Shown here piece after piece: positions 18,939 to 29,072 of a DNA stretch of 64,000 nucleotides. The notes beneath the pieces were generated by a model, which had not been told where the DNA came from, made no database searches, and saw only the letters and a list, made by a program, of their open reading frames with translations. The stretch's first letter is position 1, and every line of letters begins with the position of its first letter. The translations under genes were made by a program, and so were the position numbers. This DNA is from Rugosibacter aromaticivorans (GTDB lineage Bacteria > Pseudomonadota > Gammaproteobacteria > Burkholderiales > Rhodocyclaceae): NCBI RefSeq assembly GCF_000934545.1, contig NZ_CP010554.1:496001-560000 (forward strand), in the 5' to 3' direction.

Positions 18939-19440
18939 CCACTTTTATCAATCGTTCAATCGCACGCTTGAGAGCAGACTCTGGCGGCAGGTTTTGCGCA
19001 AGCAAAGTGAGCCTCTGCTTTTGTTGATTGCCAGGTAATACCGGTCTCTGATCATTTGCTTTGGGCTGAGTTGCTGGGTTGGCTTGCACGCTGACGCCAA
19101 TTTCGGTAACCTGCGCCGTCGAAGAGGTTAATGCGGTGGCAATCCGCGGGCCTAATTGCCTAACTTTTGCCGCGACTGCACTGTTGCTTGTATGAATAAA
19201 AATTTTCCCTAGCCGGAAATTAGCTACCCTGGCATGGGGGCGTAGCGCCTCGGGAAGGACGGTTTCCAGAGTGTGTTGAAACACCAGGAGGCGATGCGCA
19301 TGGGCAGCCAACCGTGCCAAACCCTCCGTTGAGACCAGATGTTCCTGGAGACTCTTTGCCATCGTTTTAAATAATTCCAGAAGAGGAAAAGGTATGCATC
19401 TTATTCTCGTCTCAGGCCGGTTAGCAATCACCAGAGGCAT
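18928..19440 (-). CDS. dciA: DciA-like (DUF721) replicative helicase loader
   Basis: The protein carries the DUF721 pattern: a short N-terminal helix, RLLVFQHTLETVLPEALRPHARVANFRLGKIFIHTSNSAVAAKVRQ (in part), and a long low-complexity tail ending in a basic helix. DUF721/DciA proteins load or recruit the DnaB helicase in bacteria lacking DnaC. The place between lpxC and secA is the usual one in betaproteobacteria. The start is uncertain: M1 (19440) has a distant AAGGAG, while an internal ATG at 19362 (MAKSLQEHL) gives a more typical N-terminus but no clear ribosome site. Confidence 0.75.
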   Translation of the reverse strand: MPLVIANRPETRIRCIPFPLLELFKTMAKSLQEHLVSTEGLARLAAHAHRLLVFQHTLETVLPEALRPHARVANFRLGKIFIHTSNSAVAAKVRQLGPRIATALTSSTAQVTEIGVSVQANPATQPKANDQRPVLPGNQQKQRLTLLAQNLPPESALKRAIERLIKVVTE

Positions 19441-19665
19441 GGCCCTGATAGGAGGCTCCTTGGTGCTGGCCCGTCAGTTTGCCGATTTATGCAGAATGGA
19501 AGGCATCCGTGTGTCAAATGGTACGCTAAATGGTGTCTTGGCTGGGCAATAATTAACGGCGAATTAACGGCGTCGCTGGCGGATAGAAGGAGCGCTACCC
19601 CATGCTAAAATCGCTTCTTTGCATTCGTCGGCCTTTGGCTTAACAAAGCGGGCTGCGTAACCCAC

Positions 19666-22383
19666 ATGATCTCCGGATTTCTCAGAAAGATTTTTGGCAG
19701 CCGCAACGACCGGCTGATCAAGCAGTATCGCCAAACCGTTACACAAATCAATGCGCTCGAAAGTGGCTTGCAGGCACTTGATGATGCCGCATTGCAAGCG
19801 AAAACGGATGAATTTCGCCGCCGTCATGCTGAAGGCGAGTCGCTGGATGCGCTGCTGCCTGAAGCGTTTGCTGTTGTGCGGGAGGCCGGGCGCCGTGTCT
19901 TGGGAATGCGCCACTTTGATATGCAATTGGTGGGCGGCATGGTGTTGCATTACGGCAAGATTGCCGAAATGCGTACGGGGGAAGGCAAAACGCTTACGGC
20001 GACATTGGCTGTTTATCTCAACGCCTTGTCTGGCAAAGGCGTTCATCTGGTGACGGTGAATGATTATTTGGCCAGCCGTGATGCGGAATGGATGGGTCGC
20101 TTGTATCGTTTTCTGGGCCTTACGATCGGCATCAATCTTTCGCAAATGCCACATGAGGCGAAACAAGCTGCCTACGCAGCGGATATCACCTACGGCACCA
20201 ACAACGAATTCGGTTTTGACTATCTGCGTGACAACATGGTGTATTCCACGGCTGAGCGGGTACAACGGGGATTGAATTTCGCGATTGTCGATGAGGTTGA
20301 TTCGATACTCATTGATGAAGCGCGAACGCCATTGATCATTTCCGGCCAAGCCGAAGATCACACCGAGTTATATGTGCGTATGAACGCAGTGCCCCCGCTT
20401 TTAACTCTTGGCGAAGCCGCCAAGAGTGATACCGAGAAAGATAGCGGCGACTATACCGTTGACCTTAAGTCGCACCAGGTATTGTTGACAGACGAAGGTC
20501 ATGAAAAAGCCGAGAATATTCTTTCACAGCTAGGTCTTCTGCCAGAAGGCAGCAGCCTGTATGAGCCCGCCAATATTCTGCTCATGCACCACCTGTATGC
20601 CGCGCTGCGTGCGCACAATCTGTACCACCGCGACCAGCACTACGTAGTGCAGGATGGCGAAGTCATCATCGTTGATGAATTTACCGGCCGCCTGATGACA
20701 GGGCGGCGTTGGTCTGAAGGCCTGCACCAGGCGGTTGAGGCAAAAGAGGGTGTCGCTATCCAGGCCGAAAACCAAACACTCGCCTCGATCACGTTCCAGA
20801 ATTATTTCCGTATGTACAGCAAGCTGGCCGGCATGACAGGTACTGCCGATACCGAAGCCTATGAGTTTCAGCAGATATATGGACTCGAAACCGTCGTCAT
20901 TCCAACCAACCGGCCGATGGTCAGGCGCGACGAGCATGATCAGATTTATCGAACGGCGCAAGAAAAATACACAGCCATCATTGCCGACATTCGCAGCTGT
21001 AAAGAGCGGGGTCAACCGGTGCTGGTTGGTACCACGTCGATTGAAAATTCCGAATTACTCTCCCGCCTGCTAGATAAGGAAAAGCTACCGCATCAGGTGC
21101 TCAATGCCAAGCAACATGCGCGCGAAGCGGAGATCATTGCCCAGGCGGGTCGCCCCGGCGTGATTACCATTGCGACCAATATGGCGGGCCGGGGTACCGA
21201 TATTGTGCTGGGCGGCAATATCGAGAAAATGCTGGACGCGATCAGGGAAGATACGGCCTTATCGGCTGAAGAAAAAGATCAGCGCATCGCCACCATGAAA
21301 GCTGAATGGCAAACGACGCATGATCAGGTGTTAGCTTCCGGTGGTTTGCATATCATTGGCTCCGAGCGGCACGAATCACGGCGTATTGACAACCAGTTGC
21401 GCGGGCGTTCCGGGCGGCAGGGCGATGCGGGTTCATCGCGCTTTTATCTGGCGCTGGACGATGCGCTACTGAAGATTTTTGCTGGGGACCGGCTCAACAC
21501 CATCATGGTGCGGCTTAAAATGCCCGAGGGTGAAGCTATTGAGCATCCGCTGGTTTCGCGTTCCCTGGAATCCGCGCAGCGTAAAGTAGAACAGCGTAAT
21601 TTCGATATTCGCAAGCAGTTACTTGAGTATGACGATGTCGCCAATGATCAGCGTAAAGTCATCTATCAGCAGCGTAATGAATTGCTCGATAGCAGCGACA
21701 TCAGCGAGACAATTACCGGTATGCGCCAGGGCTCCATTCATGATACGTTTCGTATTTACGTGCCAGAAGACAGTGTGGAAGAGCAATGGGATATTGCAGG
21801 CCTTGAGAATGCGCTGGCTGGCGAACTGCAACTTAAACTGCCCGTTGGCGAATGGCTAAAGGCCGAGCCACAGATCACCGACCAAGAAATTCTTGTGCGT
21901 TTGCTCGATGCGGCCGACGCCGCGTATGCCGCCAAGACGGTTAATGTGGATGCCGCAGCTTGGGCGGGGTTCGAGCGCAACGTCATGCTGCAAAGTCTTG
22001 ACACCCACTGGCGGGAGCATCTTGCAGCCCTCGACCATTTACGTCAGGGCATCCATTTGCGCGGCTATGCGCAGAAAAATCCGAAGCAGGAATACAAACG
22101 CGAGGCGTTCGATCTGTTTGAAGGTTTGCTGCAAGCCGTGCGTGCGGATGTCATCAAACTGTTAATGACTGCTGAAGTTCGCGACGAAGCGCAACTCGAA
22201 GCGGTTGAAGAGCCGCCACATTTTGAACATGTGGAATACCATCATTCCGATCTTGACGAAGCATTGGCGGCAGTCGTTAATAAACCTCAACCTGTGCATG
22301 CCGTGCCCAAAGTGGGCCGTAACGATGCCTGTCCTTGCGGTAGCGGCAAGAAATACAAGCATTGCCACGGCAAGCTGAGCTAA
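19666..22383 (+). CDS. secA: Protein translocase ATPase SecA
   Basis: Motor of the Sec pathway that drives preproteins through SecYEG. The 905 residues have the Walker A motif MRTGEGKTL, the DEAD-type [16 protein letters not shown], the helicase motif [15 protein letters not shown], the [17 protein letters not shown] motif VI and the C-terminal zinc finger [14 protein letters not shown] (C-x-C-x8-C-H), which binds SecB and lipids. The 225-nt gap upstream, shared with the divergent dciA, should hold both promoters; I see no clear consensus sites in it. Confidence 0.98.
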   Translation: MISGFLRKIFGSRNDRLIKQYRQTVTQINALESGLQALDDAALQAKTDEFRRRHAEGESLDALLPEAFAVVREAGRRVLGMRHFDMQLVGGMVLHYGKIAEMRTGEGKTLTATLAVYLNALSGKGVHLVTVNDYLASRDAEWMGRLYRFLGLTIGINLSQMPHEAKQAAYAADITYGTNNEFGFDYLRDNMVYSTAERVQRGLNFAIVDEVDSILIDEARTPLIISGQAEDHTELYVRMNAVPPLLTLGEAAKSDTEKDSGDYTVDLKSHQVLLTDEGHEKAENILSQLGLLPEGSSLYEPANILLMHHLYAALRAHNLYHRDQHYVVQDGEVIIVDEFTGRLMTGRRWSEGLHQAVEAKEGVAIQAENQTLASITFQNYFRMYSKLAGMTGTADTEAYEFQQIYGLETVVIPTNRPMVRRDEHDQIYRTAQEKYTAIIADIRSCKERGQPVLVGTTSIENSELLSRLLDKEKLPHQVLNAKQHAREAEIIAQAGRPGVITIATNMAGRGTDIVLGGNIEKMLDAIREDTALSAEEKDQRIATMKAEWQTTHDQVLASGGLHIIGSERHESRRIDNQLRGRSGRQGDAGSSRFYLALDDALLKIFAGDRLNTIMVRLKMPEGEAIEHPLVSRSLESAQRKVEQRNFDIRKQLLEYDDVANDQRKVIYQQRNELLDSSDISETITGMRQGSIHDTFRIYVPEDSVEEQWDIAGLENALAGELQLKLPVGEWLKAEPQITDQEILVRLLDAADAAYAAKTVNVDAAAWAGFERNVMLQSLDTHWREHLAALDHLRQGIHLRGYAQKNPKQEYKREAFDLFEGLLQAVRADVIKLLMTAEVRDEAQLEAVEEPPHFEHVEYHHSDLDEALAAVVNKPQPVHAVPKVGRNDACPCGSGKKYKHCHGKLS

Positions 22384-22397
22384 GCAACGCACCGTCG

Positions 22398-23435
22398 GTG
22401 CATACCCTGTTGCATCCGACGATAGTTGAGGATCGCGCGAGTAACGCGGGTAACAGCATCCTCATTCTGGATCAGACACGCCTGCCGCAGGTTGCCGTGC
22501 AGGTGCGATTAAACACCGTCGATGATGTGGCGCATGCCATTCGCAGCATGCAGGTGCGCGGCGCGCCGCTGATCGGCGTCACCGCCGCCTATGGCGTGGC
22601 GCTGGGGCTTAAGCATGATGCATCAGACAGCCAACTGGCGCAGGTGGTTGATATGCTCGCCGCAACTCGCCCGACGGCAGTTAATCTGCACTGGGCGCTG
22701 GCCCGCATGCAGCGCGTGCTGCAAAAGTTCCCGCAGGGATGCAACGCACTGGCGCTGGGGACGCGGCGCGAAGTGGCTTGGCACGAGGCGCGGGCGATTG
22801 CTGCTGAGGATGTTGCTACGAATGTAGCGATCGGTGAGCATGGTTTGCGCATACTGACGATGCATAAGCCAAAAGATGCTGTCCTGCAAATCATGACTCA
22901 CTGCAATGCTGGCCGCTTGGCGACGGTTGCGCACGGCACGGCGCTCGCGCCGGTTTATGCCGCGCACGCCGCGGGCATTCCCGTGCATGTCTGGGTTTCC
23001 GAAACCCGCCCGCGTAATCAGGGACTGCTCACCGCCTGGGAGCTGGCAGAAGCGGGCGTGCCGCACACGCTGATCGCCGATAATGCCGCCGGTTTGCTGA
23101 TCATGCAGGGTAAAGTTGATCTGCTCATTGTCGGTGCCGACCGCATCGCCGCCAATGGCGACACGGCTAACAAGATCGGCACTTATCTCAAGGCGCTGGC
23201 CGCGCAGGCGCATGGCGTGCCGTTTTATGTTGCTGCGCCGTTATCCACGATAGATTTTTCTTGCCCCACAGGCTACGCCATTTGCATTGAAGAACGCGCC
23301 GCCGCAGAATTGGGCGCGGGCGATGTGCCGGTGGTTAATCCCGCCTTCGACATAACGCCAGCGCATTTGATCACCGGCATCCTTTCCGAAAACGGCGTGG
23401 TCAGCGTGGAGGAATTAGCTCAATGGAAAAGCTGA
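22398..23435 (+). CDS. mtnA: S-methyl-5-thioribose-1-phosphate isomerase MtnA
   Basis: Isomerises methylthioribose-1-phosphate to methylthioribulose-1-phosphate in 5'-methylthioadenosine salvage. The MtnA signatures VRGAPLIGVTAAYG, THCNAGRLATV (catalytic Cys region) and VGADRIAANGDTANKIGTY (catalytic Asp) are all present. The start is not obvious: the frame opens inside secA. GTG 22398 (VHTLLHPTIVEDR) gives 345 residues and a normal N-terminus, but no strong ribosome site is seen. The stop overlaps the next gene by 13 nt, so the two are coupled. Confidence 0.92.
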   Translation: MHTLLHPTIVEDRASNAGNSILILDQTRLPQVAVQVRLNTVDDVAHAIRSMQVRGAPLIGVTAAYGVALGLKHDASDSQLAQVVDMLAATRPTAVNLHWALARMQRVLQKFPQGCNALALGTRREVAWHEARAIAAEDVATNVAIGEHGLRILTMHKPKDAVLQIMTHCNAGRLATVAHGTALAPVYAAHAAGIPVHVWVSETRPRNQGLLTAWELAEAGVPHTLIADNAAGLLIMQGKVDLLIVGADRIAANGDTANKIGTYLKALAAQAHGVPFYVAAPLSTIDFSCPTGYAICIEERAAAELGAGDVPVVNPAFDITPAHLITGILSENGVVSVEELAQWKS

Positions 23436-24103
23436 ACGAACTCGCCGCCCAGGTGCTGGCCACCGCAGGCGAGTTGATTGTCTGTGGCCTTAATCGCGGC
23501 AGTGCGGGCAATGTTTCGGCGCGTTGTGATGATGGCTGCATCATCACGCCGACCGGCATCGAGCACGCGGACTGCACGCCAGGTGACATGGTAAAACTCG
23601 GCGTTGGTGATACGGTGGATATCTCAGGCACACCATTCAACCGTCGCAAACCCTCCTCCGAATGGCGCTTTCATCGCGACATTTACGCCGCATTTCCGGC
23701 CGCCGGTGCGGTCATTCACGCGCACTCGCCCTTTGCCACCGCACTGGCCTGCCAGCAGCAGGACATCCCGCCGTTTCACTACATGGTGGCGCGCTTCGGC
23801 GGCGTTGATGTGCGCTGTGCTGAATACGCCACCTTCGGCACGCAAGCGTTGTCGGACGCCATGCTGCATGCGCTAGAAGGCCGCTCGGCCTGCCTCATGG
23901 CGCATCACGGCATGGTGGTGTATGGGCGTGATCTGCATCACGCACTGGCGCTGGCGGTGGAACTGGAAACCTTGTGTGAACAGTATTGGCGCGTACTGCA
24001 ACTGGGCACGCCCAAGCTGCTGACGGCCGCGCAGATGGATGAAGTGATCGCCAAGTTTGCAAGCTACGGACAGCAGGATAGTGACAGCAACGTGGATGCT
24101 TGA
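23423..24103 (+). CDS. Class II aldolase, FucA/Ald2-like
   Basis: The 226 residues match the zinc class II aldolase/adducin family: LNRGSAGNVSAR phosphate loop, ITPTGIEH, KPSSEWRFHRDIY with the catalytic Glu, the zinc motif HAHS, and the second zinc pair AHHGMVVYG. The pattern is closer to L-fuculose-1-phosphate aldolase than to MtnB dehydratase. Coupling to mtnA suggests it acts on the MtnA product. A methylthioribulose-1-phosphate (or 5-deoxyribulose-1-phosphate) aldolase of the DHAP shunt would give DHAP plus an aldehyde. MtnB remains an alternative, and the substrate is inference from context. Confidence 0.8.
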   Translation: MEKLNELAAQVLATAGELIVCGLNRGSAGNVSARCDDGCIITPTGIEHADCTPGDMVKLGVGDTVDISGTPFNRRKPSSEWRFHRDIYAAFPAAGAVIHAHSPFATALACQQQDIPPFHYMVARFGGVDVRCAEYATFGTQALSDAMLHALEGRSACLMAHHGMVVYGRDLHHALALAVELETLCEQYWRVLQLGTPKLLTAAQMDEVIAKFASYGQQDSDSNVDA

Positions 24104-24135
24104 GTCCATCTCAGTCAACCATTTTTTGCATCAGG

Positions 24136-24162
24136 CTGTATATCGCGATAAGTTTCATACAG
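24136..24162. promoter_or_regulatory. Inverted repeat upstream of the mrr-like gene
   Basis: CTGTAT (24136-24141) and ATACAG (24157-24162) flank a core containing the palindrome TATCGCGATA. It is followed by a TAATAT box (24165-24170), 33 nt before the mrr ATG. It resembles an operator placed just before a -10 element. Inference only. Confidence 0.35.
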
Positions 24163-24202
24163 TCTAATATTACGTTAGAAACCAACAACCTTCGGAGTGC
24201 TG

Positions 24203-25129
24203 ATGTCAATTCCTGACTACCAAACGCTGATGTTGCCGCTGCTTCGCTTTGCTGTAGACGGTAACGATCATACAACGAGGGAAGCTGTGGAAGCTCTCGC
24301 CACCGAGTTTCAACTCACTCCGGTCGAACGCAGCCAACTTTTGGCAAGTGGCCAACAGGCCATTTTCAATAATCGTGTTGGGTGGGCTAACTTCTACCTC
24401 AAGAAGGCGGGGCTATTGGAATCCCCACGCAGAGGTGCATTACGAATTACTACTCGAGGCAAGCAGATTCTTGGAGACAATCCCACAAGAATTGACGTCA
24501 AGTTTCTGGAGTGCTTTCCGGAGTTCATTGAGTTCCACGATGATTCGCGGAACAACAGAGAAGCAGCGACAACAGAATCTGCTGTATCAGCAACAGAGCA
24601 GACCCCAGAGGAAGCGCTTGAGCTTGCGCACCAAAGTCTTCGACTCAATCTCGCACAGGACATTCTTAGCCGTATCCTGGCGTGTTCCCCCACTTTCTTT
24701 GAGCGACTTGTCGTCGAACTTCTCGTCAAGGTGGGCTATGGCGGTTCTCGCCGCGATGCGGGTGAGCGTATAGGGCAAAGTGGCGACGGTGGCATTGATG
24801 GAATTATCAAGGAAGACCGCCTTGGTTTGGACACCATCTACATTCAGGCCAAAAGATGGCAAGGATCTGTCGGGCGCCCAGAGATTCAAAAATTCGTTGG
24901 CGCGCTGCAAGGTCAGCGTGCGAAGAAAGGTGTCTTCATCACTACTTCGTCATATACAGCAGAGGCGATTGATTACGCCTCCCGTATCGATACGAAGGTC
25001 GTCCTTATCGATGGGCAGCTTCTTGCAAGTCTAATGATGGACTTCGATGTCGGGGTTTCGGTTTCTGCGTCATATATCGTCAAGCGAATTGACTCCGACT
25101 ACTTCGAGGAGGGCGAAGTTGGTCTCTAA
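24203..25129 (+). CDS. mrr: Mrr-type restriction endonuclease
   Basis: Mrr enzymes are solitary type IV nucleases that cut methylated foreign DNA. The N-terminal winged-helix domain (about residues 1-90, PDYQTLMLPLLRFAVDG to RGALRITTRGKQIL) resembles E. coli Mrr. The C-terminal nuclease holds FERLVVELLVKVGYGG, GQSGDGGIDGIIKED and the QAKRW motif, giving the D-x(n)-QxK variant of PD-(D/E)XK used by Mrr. ATG 24203 is chosen because CGGAG lies 7 nt upstream and it matches the family start. The 175 nt following hold no gene that I recognise. No methyltransferase partner is nearby on the chromosome. Confidence 0.9.
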   Translation: MSIPDYQTLMLPLLRFAVDGNDHTTREAVEALATEFQLTPVERSQLLASGQQAIFNNRVGWANFYLKKAGLLESPRRGALRITTRGKQILGDNPTRIDVKFLECFPEFIEFHDDSRNNREAATTESAVSATEQTPEEALELAHQSLRLNLAQDILSRILACSPTFFERLVVELLVKVGYGGSRRDAGERIGQSGDGGIDGIIKEDRLGLDTIYIQAKRWQGSVGRPEIQKFVGALQGQRAKKGVFITTSSYTAEAIDYASRIDTKVVLIDGQLLASLMMDFDVGVSVSASYIVKRIDSDYFEEGEVGL

Positions 25130-25304
25130 AACTGCGCTCATATGGGCCTGTGCGATAAACTCGCGCGAACCGATGAATTCACCTGATGGGCCCTTTTCAA
25201 CCTCAGGCACCATATCTTGTAGTCTTGCTGCTCAGGGCTTAGCAATACGCCCAAGCTGATGCTTCACAAGTGGCGCCAGCCAGCATTACCGTCGAACGTG
25301 CGCG

Positions 25305-27611
25305 TTAGCTGCCTTTGCGCAGGGACAGCGGATGACGCGGCACGCTGACGGGGCGGCGTGTCTTGCCGGAGAGTGTTTTCCCCGGCGTTCCGTGTGCTGT
25401 GCGGCGTGGCGCCAGCGCGTTGCGTCCCTCTGGGAACTTTTTCCAGTGTGGTTGTTCGCCCGGTGCGAGTGCGCCGCCAGGTTGGGTGAGCGGTACCAGA
25501 TGGCGTTTGCCGGGGCCGATCAAATCCGTGCGGCCCATGGCGCGCAAGGCCTCGCGCAGCACCGGCCAGTTGGCCGGGTCGTGATAGCGCAAAAACGCTT
25601 TATGCAGTTTGCGTTGTCGCCCTGAGCGCACAATAGTCACCTCTTCGGAGGTGTCGGTGACTTTCCTCAGCGGATTTTTTTCGGTGTGCCACATGGCGGT
25701 GGCGATGGCCAATGGCGTAGGCAAAAAAGTTTGCACCTGGTCTAGCCGAAAGTCGTTTTTCTTCAGCCAGAGCGCCAGATTCATCATGTCTTCATCCGTC
25801 GTGCCGGGGTGGGCGGCGATGAAATAGGGAATCAGGTATTGCTCCTTGCCCGCTTCCTTGGAAAATTTTTCAAACATCTGCTTGAAGCGGTCATAGCTGC
25901 CGATGCCCGGCTTCATCATTTTTGAGAGTGGGCCTTCTTCGATGTGCTCGGGCGCGATCTTGAGGTAGCCGCCCACGTGATGCGTGACGAGTTCTTTGAC
26001 GTATTCGGGCGAGCGCACGGCGAGGTCGTAACGCAGGCCGGAGCTGATGAGGATTTTCTTGATGCCAGGCAGCGCGCGTGCTTTCTTGTAGAGTGAAATC
26101 AGTGGCGCGTGGGAGGTCGAGAGGTTCTCGCAGATGCCCGGATAGACGCAGGAAAGGCGGCGGCAGGACGATTCAATCTCGGGTGTTTTGCAGGCCATGC
26201 GATACATGTTGGCAGTCGGCCCGCCGAGATCGGAGACGACGCCGGTAAAGCCGGGCGTCTTGTCGCGGATTTGTTCCACTTCATGCAGGATGGATTCTTC
26301 CGAGCGACTCTGGATGATGCGGCCTTCATGTTCGGTGATCGAACAGAAGGTGCAGCCGCCAAAGCAGCCGCGCATGATGTTCACCGAAAAACGGATCATC
26401 TCCCATGCCGGAATGCGTGCTTCGCCATACGCTGGATGTGGCGCGCGTGCGTAGGGCAGGCCGAAAACGTGATCCATTTCTGCGGTGCTTAACGGCAACG
26501 GTGGCGGATTGAGCCACAGGTCACGCAGACTCGCGCGGTCGCCGTGAGCCTGCACCAGCGCACGCGCGTTGCCGGGGTTGGATTCAAGATGAAAGGTGCG
26601 TGAGGCATGGGCGTACAGCACCGGGTCGTCTTTGACCTGTTCGTAGCTGGGCAGGCGCACCGCTGTCTGCGCGCGCGCCTGCAGGCGTTGGGCAAGGCGT
26701 TCGCTGCGACTTACCAGTCGTACAGGGTGACTTATCGCCGTGTCGCCAGCGCCAGCGCGGTGCTTGCTCTGCACTACCTTCGGGTCGCCTTCGGACGCTT
26801 TTTGCGCCTTGGTGCTGGGACTGGTCTCTGGCGTCATCGCGTAGGGATCAGGATGTGGCGTAATCGCGCCGGGCGTGTCAATGCTCAAGGATTCAACTTC
26901 TTCCCACTCGGGTGAGGGTTTCCAGCCATGCGGCACCATGAAGGCGGTGCCGCGCAGGTCGCGGATGGTGCTGATTTTTTCGCCGCTCGCCAGCCGATGC
27001 GCGAGTTCAATCAGCGCGCGTTCGGCGTTGCCAAACAACAGCAAGTCAGCTTTTGCATCCGGCAGGATAGAGCGCCGCACTTTGTCCGACCAGTAATCGT
27101 AATGCGCGATGCGGCGCAGGCTGGCCTCGATGCTGCCAATGATCAGCGGCGCATCGGGAAAGGCTTCGCGCGCGCGTTGCGAATATACAATGACCGCACG
27201 ATCCGGGCGGCGGTCGGCCGCGGCATGTGGCGTGTAGGCGTCGTCCGAGCGGATTTTTTTGTCCGAGGTGTAGCGGTTCACCATCGAATCCATGTTGCCG
27301 GCGGTGATGCCGAAAAACAGTTTGGGTTTGCCTAGGCGCTTGAAGTCGTCGGCCGAATGCCAGTCGGGCTGACTGATGATGCCGACGCGAAAGCCCTGCG
27401 CTTCGAGCAGCCGCCCCACCAGCGCCATGCCAAAGCTGGGATGGTCGATGTAGGCATCTCCCGTGACCAAAATGATGTCGCATTCGTCCCAGCCGAGCAT
27501 GTCCATTTCAACGCGCGACATGGGTAGGAAAGGTGCGGTGCCGAAGCGATGGGCCCAGTATTTGCGATAGGAAGTAAGCGGCTTGGCCGTGGGGGTAAGG
27601 GTGGTGAGCAT
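25305..27611 (-). CDS. ygiQ: YgiQ family radical SAM protein
   Basis: Large radical S-adenosylmethionine protein of the UPF0313/YgiQ family, function unknown. The N-terminal segment from [18 protein letters not shown] through [19 protein letters not shown] closely follows E. coli YgiQ, and the iron-sulfur motif [10 protein letters not shown] (C-x3-C-x2-C) lies near residue 413. The C-terminal tail is basic and low in complexity. The start is taken at 27611 ([12 protein letters not shown]), although the frame stays open 11 codons further. About 768 residues. It is transcribed in the same direction as the downstream-reading HNH gene. Confidence 0.93.
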   Translation of the reverse strand: MLTTLTPTAKPLTSYRKYWAHRFGTAPFLPMSRVEMDMLGWDECDIILVTGDAYIDHPSFGMALVGRLLEAQGFRVGIISQPDWHSADDFKRLGKPKLFFGITAGNMDSMVNRYTSDKKIRSDDAYTPHAAADRRPDRAVIVYSQRAREAFPDAPLIIGSIEASLRRIAHYDYWSDKVRRSILPDAKADLLLFGNAERALIELAHRLASGEKISTIRDLRGTAFMVPHGWKPSPEWEEVESLSIDTPGAITPHPDPYAMTPETSPSTKAQKASEGDPKVVQSKHRAGAGDTAISHPVRLVSRSERLAQRLQARAQTAVRLPSYEQVKDDPVLYAHASRTFHLESNPGNARALVQAHGDRASLRDLWLNPPPLPLSTAEMDHVFGLPYARAPHPAYGEARIPAWEMIRFSVNIMRGCFGGCTFCSITEHEGRIIQSRSEESILHEVEQIRDKTPGFTGVVSDLGGPTANMYRMACKTPEIESSCRRLSCVYPGICENLSTSHAPLISLYKKARALPGIKKILISSGLRYDLAVRSPEYVKELVTHHVGGYLKIAPEHIEEGPLSKMMKPGIGSYDRFKQMFEKFSKEAGKEQYLIPYFIAAHPGTTDEDMMNLALWLKKNDFRLDQVQTFLPTPLAIATAMWHTEKNPLRKVTDTSEEVTIVRSGRQRKLHKAFLRYHDPANWPVLREALRAMGRTDLIGPGKRHLVPLTQPGGALAPGEQPHWKKFPEGRNALAPRRTAHGTPGKTLSGKTRRPVSVPRHPLSLRKGS

Positions 27612-27651
27612 GAGATTTGGGGGTGACAGGCACCCGAAATGCACGGGTGCG

Positions 27652-28233
27652 TTAGTCGTGAGGAGCCCGTAGACGGCTTTGTGAGGGCACGTGGCGGGCG
27701 AGAAAATCCATTTGGTCAGCGAGAATGTGCCGATTGCAAAGAATCAGGTATTCCGCTTTGTTGGGGATGTACGGCGCATAGGCAAGTTGCATGTGTGCTT
27801 GTTCGGGAGTGCGCCCGCCTTTGGCCTGGTTGCAGGTGCGACAGGCGGTGACGACATTCATCCAGGCGTCGCGCCCTCCTTGCGAGACGGGTTGCACATG
27901 GTCGCGCGTCAGCCGTTGAGCAGGAAATTCTTTGATGCAATAGGCGCAGATATTACGATCCCGATGAAATAATTCGCGATTCGATAAGGGGGGGATCGGG
28001 TGCAGGGCGCGGCCTGACAGGGCTTTGCCACGAATGGCAATGATGCTGCGGGTGCATAATGCGGAGCGTTCTCCCGTGATGCGATTCTGTCCACCATAGA
28101 AGGTGAATTCTGTCTCCCCGGCATCCCACGCAACGAGATCGCGCGCCACATAAACGCACGCATGCTGCCAAGTAACCCAGCGATGCGGTACGCCATATTG
28201 ATCCAAAGTGAGAATCAGCGGATGGGAGTTCAT
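27652..28233 (-). CDS. HNH endonuclease family protein
   Basis: The 193 residues end in a clear HNH zinc nuclease module: CAYC, then [19 protein letters not shown], then [13 protein letters not shown], so two CxxC pairs plus the His and Asn motif are intact (about residues 95-145). The N-terminal part ([18 protein letters not shown]) is shared by widespread chromosomal HNH proteins of unknown substrate in betaproteobacteria. It is divergent from the TonB-like gene with a 40-nt gap and is probably a housekeeping rather than a mobile nuclease. Confidence 0.85.
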   Translation of the reverse strand: MNSHPLILTLDQYGVPHRWVTWQHACVYVARDLVAWDAGETEFTFYGGQNRITGERSALCTRSIIAIRGKALSGRALHPIPPLSNRELFHRDRNICAYCIKEFPAQRLTRDHVQPVSQGGRDAWMNVVTACRTCNQAKGGRTPEQAHMQLAYAPYIPNKAEYLILCNRHILADQMDFLARHVPSQSRLRAPHD

Positions 28234-28273
28234 CTCGTAGAATCCTGTAATACGACGAATTTAACAGAGTGCG

Positions 28274-29053
28274 ATGATTTTTGATAGCAGAGAACAACGT
28301 GGTTTAACCCCGCGACAGCTGCGGTTTGCCTTGCTTTGCTCTCTTCTGCTGCACGGACTGTTGCTGTCGTTGGGCACATCACGGCCGGTTTCGCAGGGCT
28401 CGGCACCGAGCCTGATTGTCCGTTTGCGCTTGGCACCTGCGGTTATGGCTCCAGCCACCCCAGCTACCGCAACGGGGCAGCCCCGGTTGCCTGCGCACTC
28501 GCTCACCCGCCCGCGGCTGCCACCGGTTGTGTTGTCTACCGTGTCGCCAGCACGCCCAGAAAAGCCACCCTTTAAAGTGCCGGCTTCTCAGTCGCCAGAC
28601 CGGGCCTTGTCCGTGACGGATGATGCGTTGCCGGCGAGGCAATCGGCCGGTTTAGCTGAACCGGCTACAGCAGTCATAACGCCCAGCTTGCCGGTGGCGG
28701 CAGTTGATGATCAGCGGGAGGATCAGACGGCCCGGCCGCCCGCTGCGGGTTTATCCGCCGACGGCTTGCGACGTTATCGGCTGGGGTTAGCGACGCAGTC
28801 GCGACGTTTTAAGCGCTACCCTGCACAGGCGCTCGCCGCAGGTTGGGCTGGCACGGCAGAGATTTTTCTTGCAGTGGATAGCGAAGGCAGGGCAACGGTG
28901 GTGTTGAATAAATCGAGTGGCCATGACGTGCTTGATCGGGCGGCGCAAATCATGATTGAAGCCGGCGCGCAACGCACGCCTGTGCCCGACGCGTTGCACG
29001 GCAAGGCCTTTTCGGTCATCTTGCCGGTGGTGTTCGATATTAACGATGGATGA
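28274..29053 (+). CDS. TonB-like energy transducer
   Basis: 259 residues with a basic N-terminus, one membrane helix (about residues 17-36, FALLCSLLLHGLLLSLG), a long Pro/Ala-rich periplasmic linker and a TonB C-terminal domain (from about residue 165, RFKRYPAQALAAGWAGTAEI through NKSSGHDVLDRAAQIMIE). It probably couples the proton motive force to outer-membrane receptors or acts as a lone TonB-type protein. No ExbB or ExbD genes are adjacent, so the partner is unknown. Confidence 0.82.
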   Translation: MIFDSREQRGLTPRQLRFALLCSLLLHGLLLSLGTSRPVSQGSAPSLIVRLRLAPAVMAPATPATATGQPRLPAHSLTRPRLPPVVLSTVSPARPEKPPFKVPASQSPDRALSVTDDALPARQSAGLAEPATAVITPSLPVAAVDDQREDQTARPPAAGLSADGLRRYRLGLATQSRRFKRYPAQALAAGWAGTAEIFLAVDSEGRATVVLNKSSGHDVLDRAAQIMIEAGAQRTPVPDALHGKAFSVILPVVFDINDG

Positions 29054-29072
29054 GGCGTGACTTAAATACGTT

